Source of the DNA: Acidobacteriota bacterium
Lineage (GTDB): Bacteria > Acidobacteriota > Polarisedimenticolia > J045
Reading direction: 5' to 3'
Assembly (NCBI GenBank): GCA_017994815.1
Contig: JAGOJY010000010.1
Location: forward strand, 43,465 to 107,464
Length of the DNA: 64,000 nucleotides
Positions 43,551-53,200 of the stretch are shown here, piece after piece (the stretch's first letter is position 1; every line of letters starts with the position of its first letter). A program made the position numbers and the translations under genes. Below the pieces are notes generated by a model. It did no database searches. It was given only the letters and a program-made list of their open reading frames with translations, and was not told the origin of the DNA.

Positions 43551-44806
43551 TGGACCGGCTGCGCGTCCAGGGCGGCTGCTCGCTCTCGGGGACCACGCGG
43601 GTCGGCGGGGCGAAGAACGCCGCGTTGCCGGCGCTGGCCGCCTGCCTTTTGACGGGCGACGAGGTGCGGCTGGACAACGTGCCCGACGTGCGCGACGTCC
43701 AGACGTTGGTGCGCCTGCTGAACGACCTCGGCGTGCGCTGCGAGAGGCTCGGACGCCGGCGTTGGGCGCTGGCCACGCCGGAGATCGCCAACGCCGAGGC
43801 GCCGTACGAGCTGGTCCGGACGATGCGGGCCTCGGTCCTGGTGCTCGGGCCGCTGGTCGCGCGCCACGGGCGCGCGCGCGTGTCGCTGCCGGGCGGCTGC
43901 GCGATCGGGGCCCGGCCGATCAACCGCCACCTCGACGGGCTGCAGAAGCTCGGGGCGGAGATCCGCCTCGAGCACGGCTACATCGAGGCGCGCGCCGACC
44001 GGTTGAGCGGCGCCGAGATCACGTTCGAGGACGTCACCGTCACCGGCACCGAGAACCTGATGATGGCGGCGGTGCTCGCGCGCGGCACGACCGTGCTGCG
44101 CAACGCGGCGCGCGAGCCGGAGGTCGTCGACCTGGCCCAGCTTTTGGTCGCGATGGGCGCGCGCATCGACGGGGCGGGCACGCGCACGCTCACGATCGAA
44201 GGGGTCGAGGCGCTCGGCGGCGCGGACCACGAGGTCATCCCGGACCGGATCGTCGCCGGCACCTTCCTGATCGCGGCCGCGATCACCGGCGGCAAGGTGA
44301 CGCTGGAGGGCGTGCGTCCCGACCACCTCGCCGCCGTTTTGGAGCAGCTCGAGCGCGTCGGCCTGCGGCTCGAGACCGGCCCGACGTGGATCCGGATCGG
44401 CAACGGCCGCCCGCTGCACGCCCACGACATGCTCACCGAGCCGTTCCCCGGCTTCCCGACCGACCTGCAGGCGCAGTACATGGTGCTGATGACGCAGGCC
44501 GGGGGCGTGTCGCACGTGACCGAGACGATCTTCGAACGCCGCTTCATGCACGTGCCGGAGCTGCGGCGGATGGGCGCCGCGATCGACCTGTCCTCGAACA
44601 TCGCGACGATCGAGGGCCCGACCCCGCTGACCGGGGCCGAGGTCACCGCTTCCGACCTGCGCGCCTCCGCCTGCCTCGTGCTGGCCGCACTCGCGGCGCG
44701 CGGCGAGTCGATCGTCCACCGCGTGTACCACCTCGACCGCGGCTACGAGGCGATCGACCAGCAGCTCGCCGCGCTCGGGGCGCGGGTCGAGCGGCTCAAG
44801 GAATGA
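43550..44806 (+). CDS. murA: UDP-N-acetylglucosamine 1-carboxyvinyltransferase
   Basis: A 418-residue enoylpyruvyl transferase catalysing the first committed step of peptidoglycan synthesis. GAKNAALPALAACLLTGDEV at about 20-39 contains the catalytic Lys/Asn region. The reactive Cys is C117 in LPGGCAIGARPINRH, so the fosfomycin-binding Cys is present. The EMTPDPGFPTDLQAQ-type loop appears as LTEPFPGFPTDLQAQYMVLM near 300, and FERRFMHVPELRRMGA follows. Length and order are those of ordinary MurA. Overlaps galU by one base and the HIT gene by four, so it lies inside a coupled operon. Confidence 0.96.
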   Translation: MDRLRVQGGCSLSGTTRVGGAKNAALPALAACLLTGDEVRLDNVPDVRDVQTLVRLLNDLGVRCERLGRRRWALATPEIANAEAPYELVRTMRASVLVLGPLVARHGRARVSLPGGCAIGARPINRHLDGLQKLGAEIRLEHGYIEARADRLSGAEITFEDVTVTGTENLMMAAVLARGTTVLRNAAREPEVVDLAQLLVAMGARIDGAGTRTLTIEGVEALGGADHEVIPDRIVAGTFLIAAAITGGKVTLEGVRPDHLAAVLEQLERVGLRLETGPTWIRIGNGRPLHAHDMLTEPFPGFPTDLQAQYMVLMTQAGGVSHVTETIFERRFMHVPELRRMGAAIDLSSNIATIEGPTPLTGAEVTASDLRASACLVLAALAARGESIVHRVYHLDRGYEAIDQQLAALGARVERLKE

Positions 44807-45156
44807 GCCCCGCCGAGACCTGCCCGTTCTGCCGCATCGCCCGGCGCGAGGCGCCGGCGCGGATCGTGCACGAAGACCCGTTGTGCGTCGCGTTCGAGGA
44901 CCTCCGCCCGCAGGCGCCGGTGCACGTCCTCGTCATCCCGCGCAAGCACGTCGAGACGACGAACGACCTGCTCCCCGAGGACGAGCCGCTGGTCGGGCAC
45001 CTGGTCGCCGTCGCGACCGCGATCGCCCGCGAGCGCGGCGTGGCGGAGTCGGGCTACCGGACGGTCCTCAACTGCAACCGCGCTGCCGGCCAGGCCGTGT
45101 GGCACCTGCACCTGCACCTTCTCGCCGGGCGGAGCTTCGGCTGGCCGCCGGGCTGA
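44803..45156 (+). CDS. HIT family nucleotide hydrolase (HINT-like)
   Basis: A 117-residue protein with the histidine triad H101, H103, H105 in WHLHLHLLAGR, preceded by the family blocks CPFCRIARREAPARIVHED (zinc-type Cys7 and Cys10), APVHVLVIPRKHVE and YRTVLNCNRAAGQ. HINT enzymes cleave nucleoside phosphoramidates and acyl-adenylates. It is the last gene of the galU-murA-HIT run (ATGA overlap with murA) and has the normal family length. The 156 bp after it contain no gene I can support. Confidence 0.94.
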   Translation: MSPAETCPFCRIARREAPARIVHEDPLCVAFEDLRPQAPVHVLVIPRKHVETTNDLLPEDEPLVGHLVAVATAIARERGVAESGYRTVLNCNRAAGQAVWHLHLHLLAGRSFGWPPG

Positions 45157-45312
45157 CATTGATGTAAATGCTGGTCCAGCTTCGGTAAACGTCGTAAAAC
45201 AGCAGACCGTTGGCGCGCCCGGGGCGACCTCCGGGGCAGGACGCGCACCGTTGGCGCCGCCAGTGGAGCAGACTGGCGTCCGCGGCGAAGGGTGTCGCAC
45301 CGAAGGAGCCGC
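45157..45312. other. Intergenic region with short direct and inverted repeats
   Basis: ACCGTTGGCGC appears twice in direct orientation (45206-45216 and 45247-45257), 41 bases apart, i.e. close to four helical turns. A short inverted repeat CGCCAGT/ACTGGCG sits near 45259-45278. TTGATG near 45161 and GTAAAC near 45186 are a loose promoter pair. It may hold the operator of the transporter-HEAT gene; no coding sequence or known RNA is visible. Confidence 0.35.
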
Positions 45313-48300
45313 ATGACCGTGGTGGGGGATCGGCGAACCGGTGTCCGCGCGCTCGTCGTGCGCCTTTTCGGCCGCCCGGACGAGATCGCGCGGACCGCGG
45401 CGCTCGCCGGCAGCCTGTTCCTCGTGATCGGCTCCTACGTCGCGCTCAAGGCGGTGCGCGACGCCCTGTACATCGACGCCTTCGGCGCGATGCGGCTCCC
45501 GTTCGTGATCGTCGGCATCGCGCTCGTCGTCGCCGTCTTCGCCGAGCTGTACATCCGGCTCGCGCGGCGCATCGCCGTCGCGCCGCTCGCGATCGGCATG
45601 ATGCTGGCGCACGCGCTGACGCTGGTGGCGCTGTGGGCCTGCGCCCGCTCGGGCGCGCGCTGGCTCTACCCGGTGCTGTACCTGTGGGTCGGCGCGTTCG
45701 GCGTGATGGCCCCGGTGCAGGTCTGGATGCTCGCGCAGGAGGTCTTCTCCGCCCGCGAGGCGCGGCGGCTGTTCGGGCCGCTCGGCGCCGGCGGCGTGGC
45801 CGGCGCGATCGCCGGGGGCGCGGTCACGGGCGTCCTCGCACAGCACCTCGGGACGCTGTCGCTGCTGCTGGTCTCGGCGCTGGCGGTCACGGTCTGCGCC
45901 GGGCTGATCTGGCTCGTCGCGCGCGGCGCCGGCGCCGGCTGGCGCCCGCAGCCGTCGAGCACGCGGCCGTGCAGCCTCACCGACAGCTTCCGCACGATCT
46001 CGCGCTCGCCGCACCTGAAGAACCTCGCGGCGCTGATCTACTTCTCGGCGATCGTGACCACCATCGTCGATTTCCAGTTCAAGGCGATCGCCGGCGGGGC
46101 GGGGCTGGACCGCGACCAGCTGGCTTCGTTCTTCGGCGTCGCCTACAGCGCGATGGCGTTCGCCAGCCTCGCGGTGCAGCTGTTCGTCGTGCGCGCGGTC
46201 TTGCGGCGGTTCGGCATCGGCGCGGCGGTGCTCGCGCTGCCGCTGGCCCTCGCCGGCGGGACCGTGCTGCTGATCGGCTCCGCGGCGCTGTGGGCCGCGG
46301 TGGCGCTGAAGTCCGGGGACGGCGCGCTCAAGCACTCGCTCGACCGCTCCGCGAAGGAACTGGCCTACCTGCCGGTGCCGCAGGCGATCAAGGCCCCGGT
46401 CAAGTCCGCGATCGACATGGTGGCCGACCGCGCCGGCGACGGCAGCGGCGGCCTCGTGCTGCTCGTGCTCGCGACCGGGCTCGGCCTGACCCCCTCGACG
46501 CTGGCGTGGCTCAACCTCGCGCTGATCGCCGGCTGGGTCGTGCTGGCGATCCGCGTGCGGCGCAGCTACGTCGACGAGCTGGCCTCCTCGCGCGTCGATG
46601 CCGAGGACTGGTCGGTGGCGCCGCCGGCGTTCCTGCGCGAGTCGCAGGCCCGGCTCGCGCTGCGCCGCGCGCTGGGCGGGCTGAGCGAGGGTGAGACGAT
46701 CGCCGGCCTGGAGCTGGCCGCGCTGTCGCCGGGCGCCGACCTCGTCCCCGACCTGCAGCGCCTCGTCGCCCAGGGCCCGGCCGACGTCCGCGCGCGCGCG
46801 CTGCGCGTGCTGCTCGACCCGACGCTCCCGGGGGCGCGGACCGAACTCGGCGGACCCCTCGAAATCTCCGACCAGGAGACCTTGACGCTGGCGCTGGACG
46901 TGGTGATCGCGGAACCGGGCGAGGTGGCGGATCGCGCCCGGAGCCTCGTCGGCGCGGACCCGCCCGCCGCGGCCGCGATGCGCCTCGGGCGGCTGTACCA
47001 GCGGCTCGGGCCGGACTTCGAGCCGGTCGCGCTCGGCCTGGCCGAGGCGTTGACCAGCGTCTCGGTGCCGCTGTCGGCCCGCGTCGCGGGGGCGAGCGCG
47101 CTGGGGCTCGCGCCGTGGACGGGGTCGGCCGCGAAGCTGGTCGAGAGGCTCCTCGACGATCCCGAGCCGGAGGTGCGCGCCGCGGCGGCGGACAGCGCCG
47201 CGCGCCTGCGCCAACCGGACGCGATCGCCGGCGTGGTGCCGCTGCTCGGCGAGCGCCGCACGCGCGCCGCCGCGCAGCGGGCGCTGGTCCTCGGCGGACC
47301 GCAGGCCGTGCCGCCGTTGACCGTCGCGCTCGCCTCGAGCGCCATCGCGCCGGCGATCCGCGTGCACGCGGCCGCGATGCTCGGCGTGCTCGGCACGCCG
47401 GCGGCGATCGCGGCGCTCACCGCGGCGCTCGACGATCCGGACCCCGAGGTGCGCGAGGCGTGCCTGTCGGCGCTCATCACCGTGCGCCGGCAGCGGCCGG
47501 ACGACATGCAACTCGACGAGCGGACGTGGATCCGGCTCGTGCGCGAGCAGGCGCGGCGCTGCCGCTGGCTCGCGCGCTCGCTCGGGCAGGCCGAGACGCT
47601 GCGGCCGGCAGACGTGGGCGACGAGTTCCTGGCGCAGGTCGTGCGCGAGAACCTCGACCGCTCCGTGCAGCGGGTGCTGCGGCTGCTCGAGCTGCGGCTG
47701 CCGCCGGAGCACGCCCCGGCCATCCGCCGTGGGTTGTCCGAGAACGGCGCCGCGCGCCGCGACCACGCGCTGGAGCTCCTCGACGAACTGCTGCCGGGCG
47801 AGCTGCGTGCCGCGATCGTGCCGGTGCTCGAGCAGGTCCTGCGCCACGCGCCCGGTGCGGCGCCGGGCGCGGCGCCGGCACCGCCCGCGGCCGGGCCGGA
47901 CGCCGACGGGCTCCACGTGGTCGACCGCGTGATCGCGCTGAAGTCCGTCGCGACGCTGCGCGAGGTGCCGGCCGACGAGCTGGCGCGGCTGGCGTGGCTC
48001 GCGCGCGAAGTCCGCTGCGAGACCGGGCAAACGCTGCCGGCCGCGGCCGAGCGCGACACGCTGCTGATCGTGCTGGCGGGGCGGGTCGGGTTCCCGGGGG
48101 CCGACGGCGTCACGCTGCAACTCGCACCGGAGGACGGCTCCTGGGTCATGTCGCTGCCCGGCGGCGCCGCCGAGCCGGTCGCCCTCGCGCCGACGCACGC
48201 GCTGATCCTGCGCCACGACGAGTTCCTCGAGGTGCTCAGCGAGCGCGGCGAGATCGCCTCGCGGATCGTGGACGGGCTGATCCGCCGCGGTCCGGTCGCT

Positions 48301-48336
48301 GCCGCCGCCACGGACCTTGCAACGCAAAGTGCTTGA
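45313..48336 (+). CDS. NTT/MFS-like transporter fused to HEAT repeats and a cyclic-nucleotide-binding-like domain
   Basis: A 1,007-residue integral membrane protein. Residues ~20-420 contain about ten hydrophobic segments (AALAGSLFLVIGSYVALKAVRD, FGPLGAGGVAGAIAGGAVTGV, LLLVLATGLGLTPSTLAWLNLALIAGWVVLAI) and resemble the ATP/ADP (NTT/TlcA-type) carrier branch. VRDALYIDAFGAMRLP and the SLDRSAKELAYLPVP segment are the strongest cues. Residues ~430-840 are helical HEAT/armadillo-like repeats, for example LLDDPEPEVRAAAADSAARL and LDDPDPEVREACLSAL. A C-terminal portion (~870-990) has a beta-roll character (VRCETGQTLPAAAERDTLLIVLAGRV) like cNMP-binding modules, without a clear phosphate-binding Arg motif. 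AAGGAG before the ATG is a good ribosome-binding site. Function is unknown; transport of nucleotides, or a purely scaffolding role, are both possible. Confidence 0.75.
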   Translation: MTVVGDRRTGVRALVVRLFGRPDEIARTAALAGSLFLVIGSYVALKAVRDALYIDAFGAMRLPFVIVGIALVVAVFAELYIRLARRIAVAPLAIGMMLAHALTLVALWACARSGARWLYPVLYLWVGAFGVMAPVQVWMLAQEVFSAREARRLFGPLGAGGVAGAIAGGAVTGVLAQHLGTLSLLLVSALAVTVCAGLIWLVARGAGAGWRPQPSSTRPCSLTDSFRTISRSPHLKNLAALIYFSAIVTTIVDFQFKAIAGGAGLDRDQLASFFGVAYSAMAFASLAVQLFVVRAVLRRFGIGAAVLALPLALAGGTVLLIGSAALWAAVALKSGDGALKHSLDRSAKELAYLPVPQAIKAPVKSAIDMVADRAGDGSGGLVLLVLATGLGLTPSTLAWLNLALIAGWVVLAIRVRRSYVDELASSRVDAEDWSVAPPAFLRESQARLALRRALGGLSEGETIAGLELAALSPGADLVPDLQRLVAQGPADVRARALRVLLDPTLPGARTELGGPLEISDQETLTLALDVVIAEPGEVADRARSLVGADPPAAAAMRLGRLYQRLGPDFEPVALGLAEALTSVSVPLSARVAGASALGLAPWTGSAAKLVERLLDDPEPEVRAAAADSAARLRQPDAIAGVVPLLGERRTRAAAQRALVLGGPQAVPPLTVALASSAIAPAIRVHAAAMLGVLGTPAAIAALTAALDDPDPEVREACLSALITVRRQRPDDMQLDERTWIRLVREQARRCRWLARSLGQAETLRPADVGDEFLAQVVRENLDRSVQRVLRLLELRLPPEHAPAIRRGLSENGAARRDHALELLDELLPGELRAAIVPVLEQVLRHAPGAAPGAAPAPPAAGPDADGLHVVDRVIALKSVATLREVPADELARLAWLAREVRCETGQTLPAAAERDTLLIVLAGRVGFPGADGVTLQLAPEDGSWVMSLPGGAAEPVALAPTHALILRHDEFLEVLSERGEIASRIVDGLIRRGPVAAAATDLATQSA

Positions 48337-48361
48337 CGCTGGCAGGTCCGGGCAGTAGCTT
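48333..48361 (+). promoter_or_regulatory. Sigma-70-like promoter giving a possible leaderless message
   Basis: TTGACG (48333-48338) and TAGCTT (48356-48361) are 17 bases apart; the -10 ends six bases before the ATG at 48368. The -35 overlaps the stop of the upstream gene. No Shine-Dalgarno sequence stands before the ATG. Confidence 0.45.
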
Positions 48362-48367
48362 TCCCCC

Positions 48368-48979
48368 ATGGTCGCCCCGCGCCCGGCCGCCGGAGATCCG
48401 CCGCAGCCCACGGCGTTGCACGAGCACGCCATGGACAACCTGCGCTTCATCCGCCAGACGATGGAGCGCGCGACCGCCTACACCGCGGTGCCGGGGTGGG
48501 GCGCGGTCATCATCGGCGCCACCGCCGTCGGCGCGTCGTTCGTCGCCGGTCGCGGCTCGCCTTTGGCCTGGCTCGCCACGTGGCTCGGCGAGGCCGTGCT
48601 CGCGGCCGTGATCGCCGCGCTGGCGATCTGGCTCAAGTCGCGCGCCGCCGGGCTGCCGCTGCTCTCCGGGCCGGGGATCAAGTTCTGGTGCGGGTTCGCG
48701 CCGCCGATCGCGGCCGGCGCGCTGCTCACGCTTGCGCTCGCCCGCGCCGGGCGATTCGAACTGCTGCCCGGGGCGTGGCTCCTGCTGTACGGCGCGGGCG
48801 TGGTCACCGGCGGGGCGTACTCGGTCCGCGTCGTGCCGGTGATGGGGCTGGTGTTCATGCTGCTCGGCGCGGCCGCGCTCGTCGCGCCGGCCGCCTGGGG
48901 CGACGGACTGCTCGTGGCCGGGTTCGGCGGGGTCCACGCCGCGTTCGGCCTGGTGATCGCACGGAGGTACGGTGGCTAA
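48368..48979 (+). CDS. Small polytopic membrane protein paired with a winged-helix regulator
   Basis: A 203-residue protein with about six hydrophobic segments (GWGAVIIGATAVGASFVAG, LATWLGEAVLAAVIAALAIWL, IAAGALLTLALARAG, WLLLYGAGVVTGGAYSV, MGLVFMLLGAAALVAPAAW and FGGVHAAFGLVIARRYGG). A cytoplasmic N-terminal part contains DNLRFIRQTMERAT. I do not recognise a functional motif. It overlaps the winged-helix gene by eight bases, a conserved-looking arrangement of a membrane sensor or effector with its regulator. A promoter-like pair lies just upstream. Confidence 0.75.
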   Translation: MVAPRPAAGDPPQPTALHEHAMDNLRFIRQTMERATAYTAVPGWGAVIIGATAVGASFVAGRGSPLAWLATWLGEAVLAAVIAALAIWLKSRAAGLPLLSGPGIKFWCGFAPPIAAGALLTLALARAGRFELLPGAWLLLYGAGVVTGGAYSVRVVPVMGLVFMLLGAAALVAPAAWGDGLLVAGFGGVHAAFGLVIARRYGG

Positions 48980-49352
48980 GCCGCAGGGCGCACGCCGGCA
49001 GAAACCGCGCCCGGAGCCGGAGCCGCTCGCGGTGCCCGTCGCCGCGCCGGCCGGCCCGCGGGCCGACCTGGATCGCCTGATCCACGAACGGATCCGGCTC
49101 GGCATCGTCAGCGCGCTGGCGGTGAACCGCAGGCTGACGTTCAACGACCTGAAGGCGATGCTCGAGACAACCGACGGCAACCTCAGCGTGCACGCACGCA
49201 AGCTCGAGGAGGCCGGCTACATCGCCTGCAGCAAGAGCTTCGCCGGTCGGATGCCGCGCACGGAGTACAAGCTGACGGCCGCCGGCCGCCGCGCGCTCGA
49301 GCGCTACCTGGATCACATGGAGTCGGTGATCCAGGCCGTCCGCGAGGGCTGA
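48972..49352 (+). CDS. Winged-helix transcriptional regulator (HTH_34-like)
   Basis: A 126-residue DNA-binding protein. After a Pro/Arg-rich 30-residue tail, residues ~33-110 form a winged helix of the MarR/ArsR-like HTH_34 type: LDRLIHERIRLGIVSALAVN, LTFNDLKAMLETTDGNLSVH (recognition helix) and the wing FAGRMPRTEYKLTAAGRRAL. No ligand-binding domain is present. It starts with a GTG inside the membrane gene and probably controls that operon. uppS begins three bases after its stop, so uppS may fall under the same transcript. Confidence 0.88.
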   Translation: MAKPQGARRQKPRPEPEPLAVPVAAPAGPRADLDRLIHERIRLGIVSALAVNRRLTFNDLKAMLETTDGNLSVHARKLEEAGYIACSKSFAGRMPRTEYKLTAAGRRALERYLDHMESVIQAVREG

Positions 49353-49355
49353 GCC

Positions 49356-50084
49356 ATGCAACGCGCCGCCGCTGCTCCCGCGCCGCTGCACGTCGCGATC
49401 ATCATGGACGGGAACGGGCGCTGGGCGAACTCGCGCGGGCTCGCGCGCACCGCCGGGCACCGGGCCGGCGCCGACGCCGTGCGTCGCACCGTCGAAGCAG
49501 CGCCGGGACTCGGCGTCGGAACGCTGACGCTCTACGCCTTCTCCAGCGACAACTGGCAGCGTCCGGCGGAGGAGGTCGGGGCGCTGATGTCGCTCCTGCG
49601 CGCGTACCTGCGGGCCGAGACCGCGCGCTGCATCGCGGAGGGAGTGCGCGTCAGCGTGATCGGCCGCCGCGACCGGCTGCCGCGCGCGGTGCGCTCGGCG
49701 ATCGCGCGCGCCGAGCGCGCGACCGCCGCCGGCGCGCGACTGCACCTGCGCGTCGCCGTCGACTACTCGGCGCGCCACGCGATCATGGAAGCGGCGCGCG
49801 AGCCCGGGCCGGCCGCGCTCACACGCGAGGAGTTCGCGGTGCGGCTCGGGCGCGCCATCCACGCTCGGGGGCCCGCTCCCGACGTGGACCTCCTGATCCG
49901 CACCGGCGGCGAGAAGCGGCTGTCCGACTTCCTGCTGTGGGAAGCCGCGTACGCCGAGCTGTGGTTCACCGACCGCATGTGGCCCGACTTCTCCGCCGAC
50001 GACCTCGGACAGGCGCTCGCCGATTTCCGCTCGCGCGACCGCCGCTTCGGTGGCATCGAGGCGAAGCGGCTCGCCCACGTTTGA
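49356..50084 (+). CDS. uppS: Undecaprenyl diphosphate synthase
   Basis: A 242-residue cis-prenyltransferase that makes the C55 lipid carrier for wall and glycan assembly. The catalytic Asp is D18 in [17 protein letters not shown], with the pyrophosphate-binding region [16 protein letters not shown], then [15 protein letters not shown]. The C-terminal block [20 protein letters not shown]...[14 protein letters not shown] is the family signature that binds [11 protein letters not shown] carries the Arg and Ser residues, although GGE-K-R stands where E. coli has GGE-Q-R. Length matches the family. It lies directly behind the winged-helix gene. Confidence 0.96.
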   Translation: MQRAAAAPAPLHVAIIMDGNGRWANSRGLARTAGHRAGADAVRRTVEAAPGLGVGTLTLYAFSSDNWQRPAEEVGALMSLLRAYLRAETARCIAEGVRVSVIGRRDRLPRAVRSAIARAERATAAGARLHLRVAVDYSARHAIMEAAREPGPAALTREEFAVRLGRAIHARGPAPDVDLLIRTGGEKRLSDFLLWEAAYAELWFTDRMWPDFSADDLGQALADFRSRDRRFGGIEAKRLAHV

Positions 50085-50090
50085 TCGCGG

Positions 50091-50109
50091 GGGCCGCCGC
50101 AGGCGGCCC
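50091..50109 (-). repeat. Inverted copy of the GGGCCGCC-TGC-GGCGGCCC palindrome
   Basis: Read on the minus strand this is GTTGATGC (50110-50117) followed by GGGCCGCC-TGC-GGCGGCCC (50091-50109), matching the copy at 39754-39780 apart from one base between the two parts. It lies just after the uppS stop in a 199-bp gap in which I find no gene. Confidence 0.6.
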
Positions 50110-50283
50110 GCATCAACATCACGACCGATCCGGGCCAGAGCGCGGAGATCCGTTCCGCCCGGTGGTCCACACCTGTCGCCGCATTTACTCGGATGCGCGG
50201 CCCGCTTCGCCGGGCGTTTCGTCGGATCATTTCGGGCGGAGGAGGCCCGGCACTCCACCCCGCGCCGAGCCCGGGAGTCGGTC

Positions 50284-53200
50284 GTGCGCACGCATCGCCT
50301 TTTCACCGCGTTCAGTACCGTGCTCGTGTCCGTGTCGCTGTCGATGGCAGCCGGGCCCGGCTGGGTGACGCTGAACGACTCCCCTTCCCCGGCGCCGATC
50401 GGCGTCGTGCTGGAGCCGTCCACCGCCGCGGTCGTGACGGCGCGCGTCGAAGTGGCCGGCGTTTTGGCGACGAGCACGAACATCCTCGGGCGGGAGTTCC
50501 TGTCGCTCGATATCCCGGGCGCCGGGCTCACGTCGGATGTCGGACGACCCCGCCTGCCGGTCGCGCGGTGGTGGGTCCGCGTCCCGCGCGGGTCCGCGGT
50601 CGGCGTGCGCTTCGAGCCGACCGGCCAGGTCGACGAGCGCACGCTCGAGTCGCTCGGCGGCCGCGGCCCGCTGGCCCCGGTGCAGCCACCCGAGGTCAAG
50701 CTCCCCGACCAGGGCGCGCGCGAACTCGCGATGGACGAGGACTTCTATGCCGCGGACGGCACCTGGCCGGGCGAGCGCGCGGCGATCGTCGCCCGGGGCA
50801 TCGAGCGCGGTCGCGACCTCGTGCTCGTCGAGTTCCGCCCGCTCCTGTACAACCCGGCGCGGGGGATCGTCGCGATCGCCGCGGCGGGGCGCCTGGTGGT
50901 CGAGGCCCGCGGCGGCGACGCCTGTGCGTCGCGCCCGCCCGACTCCGTGGCGCTCGAATCGACGTTCCACGGGGAGGCCCTGAACGACGGCATCGCCCCG
51001 CCCGCGCCGTGCGCGCCGCCCGCGCCGCGCGCCAGCTCCTCGGAGGGGGCCGAGGGGATGCTCGTCCTCGTCAACGATTCCTTTGCCGGCGCCATCGAGC
51101 CGTTCGCGGACTGGAAGCGCAAGACCGGCTGGAAGGTGCTGGTGAAGAAGCTGTCGGAGATCGGCCCCGCGCCGACCGACTCGCAAATCAAGGGCGTGAT
51201 CCAGGACGCCTACAACAGCTGGGCCGACCCCACGCTCGGCTTCGTGCTGATGGTCGGCGACACCGATTTCACGCCGATCCACACCGGGCACGGCGGCGGC
51301 GGCAACCAGGTCGCCGACCTGTGGTACGCCTGCCTCGACGGCGGGGACTACCTGCCCGACGTGGCCATCGCCCGCATCTCGACCCGCAACGTCTCCGAGA
51401 CGCAGGACGTCGTGGACAAGCTGCTGCTTTACGAGCGCGCCAGCTTCGCCACGACCGGCTGGATCAAGAAGGCCGGGTTCATCGGCACCGCCGACACCGG
51501 CCACATCGGCCAGATCGAGGGCACCCACGACTGGTGCATCGACAGCTTCTACACGCCCAACGCGTTCCAGCCCACCGCCTGGTCCCACGGCTATGCCTCG
51601 TCCGACCGCCACTACTACACGTACAACGCCGACACCTCCGAGATCGCGGCCTCGATCGACGAGGGCCGGATGATGGTCAACTACTCCGGCCACGGCAGCC
51701 AGACATCGTGGCAGGGGCCGACCAGCCACGGGGGCTACGACCAGTCCGACGTGCGCGGCAACACCAACGACCAGATGTACCCGTTCGTGATCTCGAACGC
51801 CTGCATCACCGGCACGCTCAACGCGACCGAGTGCTTCGCCGAGACCTGGCAGAAAGCGCCGCACAAGGGCTCGATCGGCTTCCTCGGCGCGAGCAACAAC
51901 TCCTACTGGAACGAGGACGACTACTTCCAGCGCCGGCTGCACACGCGCATGTTCCCGATGGACCAGACGCCGGCGCTCGGGATCGTGGTCAACCGCGCCA
52001 AGCGCGACCTGTACGACCACTACGGCGCGACCGGCACGGTCGAGTACTACTTCGAGATGTACAACCTGCTCTCCGAGCCGTCGCTCTCGCTGTGGACGCG
52101 CGTGCCGCGCACCCTCGACGTCGGCTACGACGAACCGCTGCCGGCCGGCTCGACCGAGTTCGTCGTGACCGTCAAGCGCGGCGGCACCGCGGTCGCGGGA
52201 GACATGGTCGCGGTGCGCAAGACCGACGAGGGGGTGTTCGCGGCCGGCTACACCGACGCCACCGGGCGCGCGGTGCTGCACCTCGACCCGGCGCCGCTTT
52301 TGCCGGGGACGATGGACGTGACCGTCACCGGGCACGACGACCGTCCGTACGAGGACACGGTGGAGGTCGTCCCTGTCGAGGGGCCGTGGCTGCGCTCCCG
52401 CGCGCACCGCGTGGAGGACGCGCAGTCCGGCTGCGACGCGGACGGGCTGGCCGACATCGGCGAGACCGCGCTGTTCGCGGTCACGGTCGAGAACATCGGC
52501 GGCGACGCCGCGCTGGACGCGGTGGCGACGCTCGCGTCCACGGCCGACCTGGCCGTGCTCAACAACCCCGTCGCGCTCGGGACGGTCGCCGCCGGGAGCG
52601 CCGTCGAGGCCGTGTTCGAGGTCCGCATCGGCGCGGGGGTCAGCTGCATGCAGTCCGCAGCGTTCACGATCGCGCTGTCGTGCGCCGGCTGCACGGCCCG
52701 CCAGGACGGCTTCCACGAAGTGCTGGAAACCGACCATCGTTCCGACACGATCGACGAGACGATGGAACACGGCGGGGCCGAGCCGGCCGGCTGGACGCAC
52801 CAGGCGCTCGGCGGCAAGGACGACTGGAAGATCGTCGCGGGCCAGAACCACACCCCCTCCGGCTCGTACGCCTACTTCGCGACCGACGCCGCCGGGGCCC
52901 AGAAGGACATCGTGCTCCTGACCCCGCCGCTCGGGCCCGAGGGACGCGCCAGCTGGAGCTTCTGGGAACGCCACGAGCTGACGTCCGGTCACAGTGCCGC
53001 GGTGCTCGAGTTCTCGACGGACGGCGGCGCCAACTGGCAGGACCTCGGTCCGTACGTGACGAAGAACCCGTACACCGACTGGATCGGCCAGGGCGAGAGC
53101 CGCCGGCCATGCTGGTCCGGCAGCAGCAGCGGGTGGCAGCACACCGAGGCCGACCTGACGGCGTTCGCCGGCCGGACCGTCAGGATCCGCTTCCGGCTCG

